This document shows positions 1 to 9,947 of a DNA stretch of 64,000 bases, one piece after another. Source of the stretch: Sulfuricella sp. GTDB taxonomy: Bacteria > Pseudomonadota > Gammaproteobacteria > Burkholderiales > Sulfuricellaceae. Within the stretch, counting starts at the first letter, position 1; each line of letters starts with the position of its first letter. The translations under genes were made by a program, and so were the position numbers. Below the pieces are notes generated by a model. It did no database searches and was not told where the DNA came from. It was given only the letters and a program-made list of their open reading frames with translations. Where the stretch lies: positions 1 through 64,000 of the forward strand of contig JAQTNE010000012.1 of NCBI GenBank assembly GCA_028713975.1, given 5' to 3'.

Positions 1-294
1 GCCATCACGCAGATGGACGAGGTGACGCAGCAGAACGCGGCTCTCGTCGAGGAAGCCGCCGCCGCCGCCGAATCGCTGGAGGAGCAGGCGCAGAATCTGT
101 CCGGATCGGTTAGCGTGTTCAAGCTGGATAGCAGCGGCATGGGCAGCCGTGCAGCCGCAACCCGGCAAATCGCCGCACCGGCCAAAACCGCCGTGGCTCA
201 GAGCCGCCCTGCCGCCAAATCCAAACCCGTAGCCAAGCCTTCATCCAGGCCGGTCAAGGCACCGGCTGGCGATGACGAGTGGCAGGAGTTCTAA
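1..294 (+). CDS. Methyl-accepting chemotaxis protein, C-terminal fragment (gene begins before the window)
   Basis: The open frame runs in from base 1 and ends at TAA 292-294. It encodes the last part of a receptor signalling domain ([19 protein letters not shown]) followed by an Ala/Pro/Lys-rich linker and the terminal pentapeptide WQEF preceded by Asp-Glu. The xWxxF ending is the known CheR/CheB docking tail of high-abundance chemoreceptors, which fits the cheR and cheB genes just downstream. The sequence is almost identical, at DNA as well as protein level, to the 3' end of the next gene (about 2809-3085), so the two are recent tandem paralogues. The sensory domain of this copy cannot be seen. 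Confidence 0.93.
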   Translation, partial: AITQMDEVTQQNAALVEEAAAAAESLEEQAQNLSGSVSVFKLDSSGMGSRAAATRQIAAPAKTAVAQSRPAAKSKPVAKPSSRPVKAPAGDDEWQEF

Positions 295-330
295 ACCAAA
301 GACGGCCCCCGAGAAAAACATTGATTAACA

Positions 331-393
331 CCCTCTCCTCTTCGGGGGAGGGCGGAAATGATGGGCTGCTGCCCCCTCCCCTTCAAGGGGAAG
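331..393. repeat. Pair of GC-rich palindromic repeats (REP-like)
   Basis: Two hairpin-forming units lie between the tandem receptor genes: CCCTCTCC-TCTTC-GGGGGAGGG at about 331-352 and CCCTCCCCTTCAAGGGGAAGG at 375-393. The second unit has the same core, CCCCTTCAAGGGG, as the repeat between ccmH and ccmI near 37.7 kb. They are intergenic and look like members of a dispersed REP family. They could also stop transcription between the two receptors, but no T-run follows. Confidence 0.6.
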
Positions 394-481
394 GAACCCG
401 TTCCGCGCATATGCAGGGTTTTGAGCTTAACCGGGTGCCATGAGCGTCGGGGTCCTGATTTTCTTCTTTAAGGGAGGCAAG

Positions 482-3085
482 ATGAATCTGAAAACAAGAA
501 CGAAGCTGGTTGTCATGGCAGCCATCCCGACACTTGCCCTGCTTTATTTTTCGGCAAACGGTGTCTTTGAAAAATCCCAGGTCGCAGCGAGCATGGGAAG
601 GCTCGAATCGCTGGTCGATGTTTCCGTCAAAATTGGCGCAATGGCCCACGAACTGCAAAAAGAACGGGGAATGAGCGCCGGCTTCATCAGCAGCAAGGGC
701 GCCAAATTTGCAGATGAGTTGCCGGCCCAGCGGAAAAATTCAGACAAAAAAATCGGGGAATTGCGCGATACCCTGAAAGATTTCGACCCTGCGCTCTACG
801 ACAACAAACTCAAAACCGCGATCGACAATGCGCTGGGCAGTCTGGCTGAAATCGGCGCGAAAAGAACGGCGACCAGCGCACTCGCCATACCCGCGCCCGA
901 GTCGGCGGGCTACTACACCAAGACCATCGGCCTTTTTCTTGATGTCCCAACGATGGTTTCCACTCTCAGCACCCAGAGCGAGATTTCCCGTCTGGCCACG
1001 ACCTATGCCACCCTGCTGGAATCCAAGGAGCGGGCAGGCCAGGAACGCGCCATATTGTCGTCGGTATTTGCCAGCGACAAATTTACGCCGGAATCATTGA
1101 ATAAATTCCTGTCTAATTCTGCTGCGCAGGACGTTTATGCCAGCATTTTCTTCGACTTTGCACTGGATAGCCAGAAAGCATTTTTCCAGAACAAAATGAC
1201 GGGGCAGGCCGTCGATGAAGTTGCACGGATGAAAAAATCCGCCATGAACAAGGCCAGTGAAACCAGCCTTGGCATAGAACCGACTTACTGGTTCAAAATA
1301 TCAACCGAGAGAATCAACCTTCTCAAGGAAGTCGAAGACCGGCTATCCGGCGACCTGCTGAGCACGGCCGATAAACTCAGGAGCGACGCCAAACGCATGG
1401 TGGCGTTCTTCATTGCGCTTTCTGTACTGTCCATCCTGGCCACGCTCATCTTTGCCGCCTTCCTCATCCGCAACATCATGCGGCAACTGGGCGGAGAGCC
1501 GGATTATGCCGCCGAAGCGGCGCGCCGCATTGCCAACGGCGACCTGTCGATGAATCTGGAGGTCAAAGCGGGCGACACCGTCAGCATGATTTATGCCATG
1601 AGGAACATGCAGGACAGCCTGCGCAAGATCGTGGCGGAAATCCAGGGCATTGTCGAAGCTGCGGTACAGGGCGACTTCAACAAGAAAATGGATATGAGCG
1701 ACAAGGCCGGCTACACCAAGACCTTGAGCGAACTGCTCAACCAGCTTTCCGATACCGTCGATTCCGCTTTCAAAGACACCGTGCACGTGACCCAGGCCTT
1801 GGCTCAGGGCGATCTCAGCCAGAAAATCACCAAGGAATATTCCGGCGCATATAATCAGGTAAAAGAAAGCGTCAACACCACGGTGGATGCGCTCACCCGG
1901 GTCGTTACCGAAATCCAGGCAATCGTCGAAGCCGCCGCCAACCGGGGCGAATTCAGCGTCAAGATGGATATGGCCGGCAAACAAGGCTACACCAAGACCC
2001 TGGCGGAGCTGCTCAACCAGCTTTCCGACGTGACCGACACCGGCCTGCGGGACATCATGCACGTCGCCAATGCGCTGGCCAAGGGCGACCTGACCCAAAC
2101 CATCACCAAGGATTATCCCGGCCTGTTCGGCCAGACCAGGGACGGCGTCAACGCCACGGTGGAGAACCTGAAAAAACTGGTGGCGGAAATCAAGGAGGCC
2201 GTCGATTCGATCACTACCGCCGCCAGGGAAATATCAATGGGCAATCAGGATCTTTCCCAGCGCACCGAGGAGCAGGCCTCCAGCCTGGAAGAAACCGCCT
2301 CCAGCATGGAAGAGCTCACCTCCACCGTCAAAGCCAACGCCGAGAACGCCAGGCAAGCCAACCAGCTTGCCATCAACTCATCCGATGTGGCCGGCAAGGG
2401 CGGAGCGGTGGTCAGCCAGGTGGTGGACACCATGACTTCGATCAACGAATCGTCACGCAAGATCGTCGATATTATTTCGGTGATCGACGGCATCGCCTTC
2501 CAGACCAATATCCTCGCGCTCAACGCTGCGGTGGAAGCGGCGCGGGCCGGCGAGCAAGGCCGCGGCTTCGCCGTGGTGGCCGCCGAGGTGCGCAACCTGG
2601 CACAGCGCTCGGCTGCCGCCGCCAAGGAGATCAAGACGCTGATCGGCGATTCGGTGGAGAAGGTCGAGAGCGGCTCGAAGCTGGTCACTCAGGCCGGACA
2701 GACCATGGAAGAAATCGTCACTTCGATTAAACACGTCACCGACATCATGGCCGAAATTTCCGCCGCTTCAAGCGAGCAGAGTGCCGGCATCGAGCAGGTC
2801 AATCAGGCCATCACGCAGATGGACGAGGTGACCCAACAGAACGCCGCCCTCGTCGAGGAAGCCGCTGCCGCCGCCGAATCACTGGAGGAGCAGGCGCAGA
2901 ACCTGTCCGGATCGGTTGGCGTGTTCAAGCTGGATAGTCGCAGCATGGGCAGCCGCGCAGCCGCAACCCGGCAAACCGCCGTGGCTCAGAGCCGCCCTGC
3001 CGCCAAATCCAAGCCCGCAGCCAAGCCTTCATCCAGGCCGGTCAAGACGTCGGTTGGCAATGAGGACGAGTGGCAGGAGTTCTAA
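482..3085 (+). CDS. Methyl-accepting chemotaxis protein with NIT-type sensor domain
   Basis: The 867-residue receptor starts at 482, chosen because GGGAGG lies just upstream; an ATG at 440 is in frame but has no ribosome site. In order it has a transmembrane segment near residues 8-27 and a periplasmic region with the motif [13 protein letters not shown] typical of NIT (nitrate/nitrite-sensing) domains. A second membrane segment lies near 305-330, then HAMP, then two further repeated HAMP-like units (each ending [14 protein letters not shown]). The conserved hairpin tip of the signalling domain ([18 protein letters not shown]) is near 670, and the protein ends with EWQEF, the CheR/CheB tether. 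The ligand is not proven; nitrate or nitrite is an inference from the domain family. Confidence 0.95.
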   Translation: MNLKTRTKLVVMAAIPTLALLYFSANGVFEKSQVAASMGRLESLVDVSVKIGAMAHELQKERGMSAGFISSKGAKFADELPAQRKNSDKKIGELRDTLKDFDPALYDNKLKTAIDNALGSLAEIGAKRTATSALAIPAPESAGYYTKTIGLFLDVPTMVSTLSTQSEISRLATTYATLLESKERAGQERAILSSVFASDKFTPESLNKFLSNSAAQDVYASIFFDFALDSQKAFFQNKMTGQAVDEVARMKKSAMNKASETSLGIEPTYWFKISTERINLLKEVEDRLSGDLLSTADKLRSDAKRMVAFFIALSVLSILATLIFAAFLIRNIMRQLGGEPDYAAEAARRIANGDLSMNLEVKAGDTVSMIYAMRNMQDSLRKIVAEIQGIVEAAVQGDFNKKMDMSDKAGYTKTLSELLNQLSDTVDSAFKDTVHVTQALAQGDLSQKITKEYSGAYNQVKESVNTTVDALTRVVTEIQAIVEAAANRGEFSVKMDMAGKQGYTKTLAELLNQLSDVTDTGLRDIMHVANALAKGDLTQTITKDYPGLFGQTRDGVNATVENLKKLVAEIKEAVDSITTAAREISMGNQDLSQRTEEQASSLEETASSMEELTSTVKANAENARQANQLAINSSDVAGKGGAVVSQVVDTMTSINESSRKIVDIISVIDGIAFQTNILALNAAVEAARAGEQGRGFAVVAAEVRNLAQRSAAAAKEIKTLIGDSVEKVESGSKLVTQAGQTMEEIVTSIKHVTDIMAEISAASSEQSAGIEQVNQAITQMDEVTQQNAALVEEAAAAAESLEEQAQNLSGSVGVFKLDSRSMGSRAAATRQTAVAQSRPAAKSKPAAKPSSRPVKTSVGNEDEWQEF

Positions 3086-3153
3086 ACCTGAAAGCAGCCC
3101 TGGTGGTTTGAACCAAACTCAACGCTCAAAATACAGAACACAGGATATTAACC

Positions 3154-4020
3154 ATGGCTGAATCCGACAATATTGCCGGTAACCGCGAATTTCATTTTTC
3201 CACGAAAGATTTCGAACATGTCCGCAAACTGATCTATGAGCGGGCGGGCATTTCCCTGTCTCCCGCCAAGCAAGATATGGTATACAGCCGCCTGGCGCGA
3301 CGCCTGCGGGCAACAAATATATCCAGTTTCAGCGAGTACCTGGCACGCCTGGAGAGCGGTGACGATGAGGAAATGGTGCTTTTCACCAACTCCCTGACCA
3401 CCAACCTCACCTCTTTTTTCCGCGAGGCACACCATTTTCCGCTCCTGGCTGAACACATCAGAAAGGTCGGCAGGCACCATCCGATCTCACTCTGGTGCTC
3501 TGCCGCATCCACCGGCGAGGAGCCTTATTCCATGGCCATGACCATGGTGGAACTGTTCGACAGTTTCACTCCGCCGGTACACATTCTGGCCACCGATCTG
3601 GACACCCACGTTCTGCAAAAAGCGCAGGAAGGCATGTACCCATTGGAACGTCTTGAAAAAATGTCGGAAGACAAAATTAAGCGCTTTTTCCTCAAGGGTA
3701 CCGGCAAGCATGAGGGCTTTGCCAAGGTGCGCAAGGAATTGTGCGACATGATCACCTTCCGCCAGATCAACCTGCTAGATGCATCCTGGCCGATGCGCGG
3801 GCCATTCGATGCGATTTTCTGCCGCAACGTAATGATTTATTTCGACAAGAAGACCCAATATGATGTGCTGAAAAAATTCGTTCCGCTGCTGCGCCCGGAT
3901 GGCTTGCTGTTTGCCGGACACTCGGAGAGCTTTTACCATGCCGCCGACTTGTTCAGGTCGACAGGCAAAACCGTTTACGAAGTGGCGCCCGAAGCCAGGA
4001 TCCACACTTCCCATGGATAA
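3154..4020 (+). CDS. cheR: Chemotaxis protein methyltransferase CheR
   Basis: This 288-residue enzyme transfers methyl groups from S-adenosylmethionine to receptor glutamates. The N-terminal helical domain (FSTKDFEHVRKLIYERAGI) contains the usual receptor-binding region. The SAM-binding loop WCSAASTGEEPYS is near residue 113, and the catalytic-domain motifs ATDLDTHVL and FDAIFCRNVMIYFD follow. The length is normal for the family. It lies 68 bases after a receptor whose tail carries the CheR docking pentapeptide and is followed 15 bases later by cheD, so the genes are probably cotranscribed. Confidence 0.97.
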   Translation: MAESDNIAGNREFHFSTKDFEHVRKLIYERAGISLSPAKQDMVYSRLARRLRATNISSFSEYLARLESGDDEEMVLFTNSLTTNLTSFFREAHHFPLLAEHIRKVGRHHPISLWCSAASTGEEPYSMAMTMVELFDSFTPPVHILATDLDTHVLQKAQEGMYPLERLEKMSEDKIKRFFLKGTGKHEGFAKVRKELCDMITFRQINLLDASWPMRGPFDAIFCRNVMIYFDKKTQYDVLKKFVPLLRPDGLLFAGHSESFYHAADLFRSTGKTVYEVAPEARIHTSHG

Positions 4021-4035
4021 TCGAAACAAGCGATT

Positions 4036-4647
4036 ATGACCTCTGAAGGTTACCAGGAAGTACTTGCCCCGAACGTCTATTACGACCGCCAGTTTGAGAT
4101 GGAAGCGGCCAAGATACTGCCGGGCGAATACTATGCCACGGCACGCGACATGGTGGTCGTCACCGTGCTCGGCTCATGCGTTGCCGCCTGCCTGCGCGAC
4201 AGGGTAAACGGCGTCGGCGGCATGAACCATTTCATGCTGCCCCACAGCGACAACGACCCGCAAAATCCGCTCAGCACCTCGGCGCGCTATGGCACCTATG
4301 CAATGGAAATGCTGATCAACCACATCACCAAACTCGGCGCCAGGCGCAGCAACCTTGAGGCCAAGATATTCGGTGGCGGCAATGTTCTGCGCGGCTTTAC
4401 CGTGACCAACGTAGGCCAGATGAACGCCAATTTTGTGCTGGACTTTCTACACACCGAAAAGATCAATATTGTTGCCCAGGACCTGCTCGATATCTATCCG
4501 CGCAAGGTATACTATTTCCCGAAGACTGGCCGGGCGCTGGTGAAAACGCTGAAGAGCGTCCACAACAATACGGTCGTGGAGCGCGAGAAAGAATATGAGT
4601 CGCGCCTGGATCGCGCCCCGGTTGAAGGCGATATCGAGTTGTTCTAA
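4036..4647 (+). CDS. cheD: Chemoreceptor glutamine deamidase CheD
   Basis: The 203-residue protein deamidates glutamines in chemoreceptors to glutamates that can then be methylated. The catalytic cysteine is in LGSCVAACL and the histidine in GGMNHFMLP, the two CheD hallmark motifs. The segment AKIFGGGNVL is also conserved. The start lies 15 bases after cheR. In many non-enteric bacteria CheD sits beside CheB and CheR exactly as here. Confidence 0.96.
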   Translation: MTSEGYQEVLAPNVYYDRQFEMEAAKILPGEYYATARDMVVVTVLGSCVAACLRDRVNGVGGMNHFMLPHSDNDPQNPLSTSARYGTYAMEMLINHITKLGARRSNLEAKIFGGGNVLRGFTVTNVGQMNANFVLDFLHTEKINIVAQDLLDIYPRKVYYFPKTGRALVKTLKSVHNNTVVEREKEYESRLDRAPVEGDIELF

Positions 4648-4692
4648 CGGCAGGGGCTAGCATTCAGTCGCCCTGAAACAGGGAGAGACGCA

Positions 4693-4742
4693 GGAGCGGC
4701 GCCCCGCCGCGATAAGCATTTTTCGCGGCGGGGCGCCGCTCC
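4693..4742. repeat. Perfect 20-bp inverted repeat between cheD and cheB
   Basis: GGAGCGGCGCCCCGCCGCGA at 4693-4712 is exactly complementary to 4723-4742, with a 10-base loop TAAGCATTTT. The DNA would form a very stable hairpin inside the putative che transcript. The trailing sequence GCCGCTCCCACAAC resembles REP units seen in several proteobacteria. No T-run follows on the plus strand, so a plain terminator is unlikely; REP element, mRNA-stability hairpin or processing site are possible. Confidence 0.8.
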
Positions 4743-4802
4743 CACAACAAGCGTGTCATGTTGGCTGACTACCAGGGGATAGCCCCTAAAAAAAGGTTTT
4801 GT

Positions 4803-5876
4803 ATGCCCATCAAGGTTCTGATTGTGGATGACTCGGCGCTCATCCGAAGCGTGCTCAAGGAGATCATCGAAAGCCACAAGGATTTGAAGGTGGTCGGCGC
4901 GGCGCCGGATCCTCTCGTTGCGCGGGAGATGATCAAGGCGCTCAACCCCGACGTCATCACGCTTGACGTGGAAATGCCGCGCATGGACGGCATCGGCTTT
5001 CTGGAAAAGCTGATGCGGCTGCGTCCGATGCCGGTGGTGATGATTTCCTCGCTCACCGAGAAAGGCTCGGACATCACCCTGCGCGCCCTTGAGCTGGGCG
5101 CAGTGGACTTCATCGCCAAGCCCAAGCTGGACATCAGCCGCGGCCTGAAGGAATACAGCCAGGAAATCGCCGAAAAAATCCGTGCCGCAGCCAAGGCGCA
5201 CCTGAAGAAACCGGCGCTCCAGATTCAGCCCAGCCTGACTGCCGATGCCGTGCTGCCGTCCCTGTCCAACCGCATCGCTTCGACCGAAAAGCTGATTATC
5301 GTCGGTGCCTCTACCGGTGGCACCGAGGCCATCAAGGATTTTCTGATCAAACTGCCGCCGGATTGCCCCGGCATTGCCATCACCCAGCACATGCCGGAAG
5401 CTTTCACCAAATCGTTCGCCCAGCGGCTCGACAGCCTGTGTAAAATATCGGTGAAGGAAGCGGAAAATGGCGATCGTATCCTGCCTGGCCACGCCTTCAT
5501 CGCGCCGGGGCATTCCCATTTACTGGTAAAACGCAGCGGCGCCAACTATGTTTGCGAATTATCCGACGGCCCCCTCGTCAATCGCCACCGCCCCTCGGTG
5601 GATGTGCTATTCCGCTCCGCTGCGAACCACGTGGGGAAAAATGCGATTGGCGTCATTCTTACCGGGATGGGCAAGGACGGAGCCGTAGGCATGCTGGAAA
5701 TGAAACAGGCCGGCGCCCATAATTTCGCCCAGGACGAAGCCAGTTGCGTGGTCTTCGGCATGCCCAAAGAGGCCATTGCCACCGGCGGCGTGGATGAAAT
5801 AGTCCCCCTCCAGGATATGGCGACGCGCGTCATGGCATATTTGATGACTATGGGTGCTCGCGCCTTCAGGGTATAA
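4803..5876 (+). CDS. cheB: Chemotaxis response regulator protein-glutamate methylesterase CheB
   Basis: The 357-residue protein starts at 4803 ([11 protein letters not shown]); an in-frame ATG at 4758 would add an atypical leader. The receiver domain has the acidic pair in VDDS and the phosphorylation site in [11 protein letters not shown]. The C-terminal methylesterase domain has all three catalytic residues: Ser in GASTGGTEA, His in ITQHMPE and Asp in LTGMGKDGA. It removes receptor methyl groups and also deamidates receptors. It is separated from cheD by 155 bases containing a strong hairpin, so it may be expressed at a different level from cheR and cheD. Confidence 0.97.
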   Translation: MPIKVLIVDDSALIRSVLKEIIESHKDLKVVGAAPDPLVAREMIKALNPDVITLDVEMPRMDGIGFLEKLMRLRPMPVVMISSLTEKGSDITLRALELGAVDFIAKPKLDISRGLKEYSQEIAEKIRAAAKAHLKKPALQIQPSLTADAVLPSLSNRIASTEKLIIVGASTGGTEAIKDFLIKLPPDCPGIAITQHMPEAFTKSFAQRLDSLCKISVKEAENGDRILPGHAFIAPGHSHLLVKRSGANYVCELSDGPLVNRHRPSVDVLFRSAANHVGKNAIGVILTGMGKDGAVGMLEMKQAGAHNFAQDEASCVVFGMPKEAIATGGVDEIVPLQDMATRVMAYLMTMGARAFRV

Positions 5877-5928
5877 ACTGTCTGACAAAATTAAATAATT
5901 TCCCCGAATTTCCAAGAAAGGTTGAACC

Positions 5929-6237
5929 ATGATGAAAATTGCCGTAGAAAAAAAAGAAGAAACCGCCAGGCTCACCCTGAATGGCCGTTTCGATTTCAGT
6001 TCTCATCGCGATTTCCGCCACGCCAGCGATGAAGCATTGCAGACGCCGGGTATCAAGGAAATCGCAGTGGATTTCACAAATGTGGATTACCTCGACAGCT
6101 CCGCCCTGGGCATGTTGCTGCTGCTGCGCGAGAGGGCGCATAACACCCATATTCAGGTAACGCTCAGAAACTGCACGGGCATCGTCCAGCAGGTTCTCGA
6201 CGTGGCCAATTTCCAGAGACTGTTTACCATTAGCTGA
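5929..6237 (+). CDS. STAS-domain anti-sigma factor antagonist
   Basis: The 102-residue single-domain protein is a STAS-fold protein of the SpoIIAA/RsbV type. The phosphorylatable serine region is VDYLDSSALGMLLLL. Two adjacent ATG codons (5929 and 5932) follow AAAGG. It lies between cheB and a gene encoding a PP2C-type phosphatase fused to a HATPase domain, which is the standard partner-switch set: the kinase phosphorylates the STAS serine and the phosphatase removes it. Its partner sigma factor or other target is not shown by sequence. Confidence 0.93.
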   Translation: MMKIAVEKKEETARLTLNGRFDFSSHRDFRHASDEALQTPGIKEIAVDFTNVDYLDSSALGMLLLLRERAHNTHIQVTLRNCTGIVQQVLDVANFQRLFTIS

Positions 6238-6294
6238 AGAGGCTAAAGACCAGAAAGCCCTGCCGCATCGCGGCACAAAACCCCTAGCCCCTAA

Positions 6295-7998
6295 ATGGAC
6301 AAACCGCTTAACATCCTGGTCGTTGACGACACTGAACCGAACCTGGCGCTGATCAGCGCATTCATCTCAAAACTCGGCCACACGGCGATTCTGGCAAGGA
6401 ATGGCCAGGAAGCGGTCGATCTGTTCCGGGAAACATCGCCGGACATGATCCTGATGGATGTCATGATGCCGGTGATGGACGGCTACCAGGCCACCACAGA
6501 AATCAAAAAATTGGCCGGCAGCAAATGGGTGCCGGTGATTTTTCTCAGCGCAGCAGTCCAGGACAGCGATCAGGTACGGGGCCTGCAAGCCGGCGGGGAC
6601 GATTACCTTACCAAGCCCATCAACCTGACGATCCTGCATGCCAAGATCAAGGCGATGCAACGCATCGCCGACATGCAGCGCGTGATCGTGCAAAATGCCG
6701 AACAGCAGTTGCGCGACCATGAGGAAAACGAACGCGAGCAACGTCTCGCCAAGCATCTGCTGGAAAGAATCATTCATTCAGACAACGAACTCGATGCACA
6801 ATTGGTCGAGCGCCTCAACCTTCCGGCAACCCGCTTTAGCGGCGACGTCATCGTCACCGAATTCACACCCAGCAACACACTGCACGTCATTCTGGCCGAC
6901 AGCGCCGGCCATGGCCTGTCCGCCACGCTGAACGTCCTGCCGGTGGTCGAGGTATTTTACGGCATGACGAGAAAGGGCTATGGCATTCCAACCATCGCTC
7001 GCGAACTCAATAACAAGATCAAGCACCTCATGCCGACGGAGCGTTTTGTCGCCGCGGCACTAGCCGAAATCAACTTTTCGGAGCGCACCATCGAACTCTG
7101 GAACGGCGGCATGCCAACGGCCTATTTTGCGACGCACGACGGCAAAATCACCCGAAAATGGCAGGCCACGCAACCTCCTCTTGGCATTATGGATGATGCT
7201 GATTTTGTTTCAAAAACGGAGACTTATCACTGGACCAATCCTGGAAGCCTGATCCTTTACTCGGATGGCCTGATCGAAGCAGAAAACGAAAGCGGCGAGC
7301 AGTTTGGCAAAGATCGTCTGCTGCGGGCGCTGGGTGAAAAATGCGACGAGGGACAATTCTGGTACCTGATCGCTGCGGCGAACAAATTCATGGGTCTGGA
7401 GAACACGGCAGATGACATTTCCCTTGCATCCGTCCGCTGCCCTATGCATCTCCCCAGCCAGGATAGCGCCCCGTCCATTTTTGCGCCCTCTGCCCTGGCC
7501 ATCGAACCCAGTGAGTCGAAACTGACGATCAAGCTCGGCCCTGCGGAACTCAAATCCTTTGATGTATTGCCTTGGCTGATCAATTGGCTGGCGCAGTTGA
7601 AACATAGCCAGAAGCACTGCCAGGAAATGTTCCTGATCCTTTCCGAACTGTACAACAATGCCTTGGATCATGGCGTGCTGGCGCTGGATTCCAGGTTGAA
7701 ATTTCAGGAAGATGGCTTTGGCCACTATCTCGACCTGCGCGAGGAACAGCTAAATAACCTGCAATACGGGAGTGTCGAGATCGACCTGGAACGGGTAATG
7801 GAAAATCAGGTTCCGTACCTGAAGCTGACTATCAGAGACAGCGGCAAGGGATTCGCCTTCGATTCCGTCCTGAATACGGACATTAGCGCCAGCGCCAAAC
7901 CCGCCGGACGCGGGATCGCGCTGGTTAAGAGCCTGTGTGCGGAAGTGGAATACCAGGATCGCGGCAATCAGGTGATGGCGCTGTACCAGCTCCGATAG
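6295..7998 (+). CDS. Response regulator with PP2C (RsbU/SpoIIE-type) phosphatase and HATPase domain
   Basis: The 567-residue protein has three domains. A receiver occupies about residues 1-125, with the phosphorylation site in MDVMMPVMDG and the lysine in LTKPINL. A PP2C-type serine phosphatase covers about 170-375, with metal-binding motifs DSAGHG and YSDGLIEAEN. A GHKL ATPase/kinase domain of the anti-sigma-factor type covers about 420-567, with motifs ELYNNALDHG, DSGKGFAF and GRGIALVKSL. Having antagonistic phosphatase and kinase in one receiver-controlled chain suggests it sets the phosphorylation state of the adjacent STAS protein. It converges on rpoS, 42 bases away. Confidence 0.93.
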   Translation: MDKPLNILVVDDTEPNLALISAFISKLGHTAILARNGQEAVDLFRETSPDMILMDVMMPVMDGYQATTEIKKLAGSKWVPVIFLSAAVQDSDQVRGLQAGGDDYLTKPINLTILHAKIKAMQRIADMQRVIVQNAEQQLRDHEENEREQRLAKHLLERIIHSDNELDAQLVERLNLPATRFSGDVIVTEFTPSNTLHVILADSAGHGLSATLNVLPVVEVFYGMTRKGYGIPTIARELNNKIKHLMPTERFVAAALAEINFSERTIELWNGGMPTAYFATHDGKITRKWQATQPPLGIMDDADFVSKTETYHWTNPGSLILYSDGLIEAENESGEQFGKDRLLRALGEKCDEGQFWYLIAAANKFMGLENTADDISLASVRCPMHLPSQDSAPSIFAPSALAIEPSESKLTIKLGPAELKSFDVLPWLINWLAQLKHSQKHCQEMFLILSELYNNALDHGVLALDSRLKFQEDGFGHYLDLREEQLNNLQYGSVEIDLERVMENQVPYLKLTIRDSGKGFAFDSVLNTDISASAKPAGRGIALVKSLCAEVEYQDRGNQVMALYQLR

Positions 7999-8040
7999 AC
8001 CGAAAAACGGCTCACCCTATATCGTAGAGGCTCAGTAAAA

Positions 8041-8982
8041 TCAGAGAGTGTCTTCGCGCGAGATGCCCTTGCGCTTCAGGAAGCGGCGCAAAAGGCCCAA
8101 AGCCTCCACTTGGATCTGGCGCACCCGCTCCCGGGTGATATCGAGGGTATTGGCTACTTCCTCCAGGGTGTGAACAGAGTAGCCGTTCAGGCCAAAGCGC
8201 CGTTCAATAACGCAACGCTGTTTACCCCCCAATTCGCCCAGCCATTCCCGCACGAATGTTTCAAGCTCGGCATGCTGTAGCAGCAACTCGGGCGGCAGGC
8301 TGTTCTCATCGGAAATCGCATCGCCCAAAGAAAGGGTCGGGTCAATGTCCAGCGGCGTATCCAGGGATGCCATGCGATCGTTCAGGCTCAACACATGGCG
8401 CACATCTTCCACGGGCTTGCCCAGCAGGTGCGCCACTTCTTCGACGCTGGGTTCGCCGCCCTTGTGGGCCTCAAGATGGCGAAACGCCTTGAGGCAAATG
8501 TTCATTTCCAGAATGACGTGCACCGGGATGCGGATGGTGCGCGACTGGTTCATGATGGCGCGCTCGATATTCTGCCTTATCCACCAAGTGGCATAGGTGG
8601 AGAAGCGGAAACCCCGCTCCGGGTCGAATTTTTCCAGCGCATGGATCAATCCCAGGTTGCCTTCCTCGATCAGATCCAGCAATGCCACACCGCGATTCGT
8701 ATAATGCTTGGCAATACTAACCACCAGCCGGAGATTGCATTCGATCATGCGCTGGCGCGCCTCGAAATCTCCCTGCGTCACCCGGCACGTCAGGGTGTAT
8801 TCCTCAGTGGCCGTCAGCAATGCGTTCTGGCCGATTTCATTCAGGTAGGCCAGCGTGGGGTCGGATTGATGATCGCCATGCGTTTTTTCCAGGCCCGGCA
8901 CCGCATCGGCTTCATGTTTTTCAGGAAGCGATTCTCCGTCAATAGGGAATTCGTCCTCTTCACCAAACGTAGGGGTGCTCAT
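8041..8982 (-). CDS. rpoS: RNA polymerase sigma factor RpoS (copy 1)
   Basis: The 313-residue sigma-70-family protein contains region 1.2 (DPTLAYLNEIG), region 2 ([52 protein letters not shown]), region 3 and region 4 ([20 protein letters not shown]). The motifs and length fit RpoS rather than RpoD. Its ATG overlaps the nlpD stop by 4 bases, the conserved surE-pcm-nlpD-rpoS arrangement. As in enterobacteria a main promoter may lie inside nlpD, which is not tested here. A close paralogue is encoded at 35244-36203. Confidence 0.95.
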   Translation of the reverse strand: MSTPTFGEEDEFPIDGESLPEKHEADAVPGLEKTHGDHQSDPTLAYLNEIGQNALLTATEEYTLTCRVTQGDFEARQRMIECNLRLVVSIAKHYTNRGVALLDLIEEGNLGLIHALEKFDPERGFRFSTYATWWIRQNIERAIMNQSRTIRIPVHVILEMNICLKAFRHLEAHKGGEPSVEEVAHLLGKPVEDVRHVLSLNDRMASLDTPLDIDPTLSLGDAISDENSLPPELLLQHAELETFVREWLGELGGKQRCVIERRFGLNGYSVHTLEEVANTLDITRERVRQIQVEALGLLRRFLKRKGISREDTL

Positions 8983-9947
8983 GAAGGCCGGTCATTCCCT
9001 ATTTGCGGCAGGTATTTCGCCGGATCGACCGGCTTGCCGAGGCGTCTAATCTCGAAGTGCAGCTTGACCTGATCGGCATCGGAATCGCCCATTTCCGCGA
9101 TCTTCTGGCCTTTGACCACGTTCTGACCCTCTTTTATCAAAATCTGGCGGTTATGCGCGTAGGCGCTCAAATAAGTCTTGTTGTGCTTGATGATCACCAG
9201 TTTGCCATAGCCACGCAGCCCGCTGCCGCTATACACCACTTTGCCCGGCGCGGCGGCCAGAACTGGCTGGCCGTTTTTGCCGCTGATGTCCAGGCCCTTG
9301 CCCGAGCTGGATGATTCATTAAACCCGGTAAGCACTTTGCCCGCAGTGGGCCAGTTCCATTCGATCCGCTCATCATCCTCAGCCTGGATCCCGTCTTTTT
9401 CCTCGGCAGGCGCCGGTTTGGCCGGAGCTTCAGCCCTTGCGACGGGCGGAACCGGCTTTTCCGCCCGCTCTGCATACGATTCCGCACGGGCTTTAGCCCC
9501 GGAGTCTCCTTGTGAGGAATAGGGCTGTCTGAGCGCCTTGGGCTGGGTTTTCAGCAGTCCGTCCTCACCGGCTTGCCGGGCTTCAACCGCTGATGCGGTT
9601 TTTAACGGCACAACCACTGCCGCCGGGCTGGAGGTGGTCAGTTTCAGTTGCTGGCCGACGCGGATGGTATAGGGCGACGCAATGCTGTTCCACTCCGCCA
9701 CTTCCTTGTAGTCAAAGCCATACTCCAGCGCAATGCCGTACAAGGTGTCGCCCTTCTGTACGGTATAGACTTGGGGACGCCAATCCACCTCCCTGCCCTT
9801 GGCTTTGGCTGGCGCTTTCCTGGCTACCGATGCGCGCTCGATCACCGGCGCCGAGGTGTGCATTGACGTGCAGCCGCCCAGCAGCAAGGCGAGTACGGAA
9901 ACCATCAGACTCAAGCACGCGGTCACACGGTCATATCCCGCCATCAC
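8979..9947 (-). CDS. nlpD: Murein hydrolase activator lipoprotein NlpD
   Basis: The 322-residue protein begins with a lipoprotein signal peptide ending in the lipobox LLLGGC. A LysM peptidoglycan-binding motif follows ([18 protein letters not shown]) at about residues 60-105, then a Pro/Ala/Lys-rich linker and a C-terminal M23 LytM-like domain (about 200-322). The LytM domain lacks a full set of zinc ligands, as expected for NlpD, which activates amidases rather than cutting peptidoglycan itself. Start and stop each overlap neighbours by 4 bases (pcm upstream, rpoS downstream). Confidence 0.95.
   Translation of the reverse strand: MMAGYDRVTACLSLMVSVLALLLGGCTSMHTSAPVIERASVARKAPAKAKGREVDWRPQVYTVQKGDTLYGIALEYGFDYKEVAEWNSIASPYTIRVGQQLKLTTSSPAAVVVPLKTASAVEARQAGEDGLLKTQPKALRQPYSSQGDSGAKARAESYAERAEKPVPPVARAEAPAKPAPAEEKDGIQAEDDERIEWNWPTAGKVLTGFNESSSSGKGLDISGKNGQPVLAAAPGKVVYSGSGLRGYGKLVIIKHNKTYLSAYAHNRQILIKEGQNVVKGQKIAEMGDSDADQVKLHFEIRRLGKPVDPAKYLPQIGNDRPS

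Noticed and set aside
1343-2098. Long open frame antisense to the chemoreceptor
   Set aside because: It is the shadow of the HAMP-repeat region on the opposite strand, has no ribosome site and resembles no family.
8395-9072. 225-codon frame antisense to rpoS and nlpD
   Set aside because: Codon pattern mirrors the sense genes. A matching antisense frame appears opposite the second rpoS, as expected for conserved sense coding.
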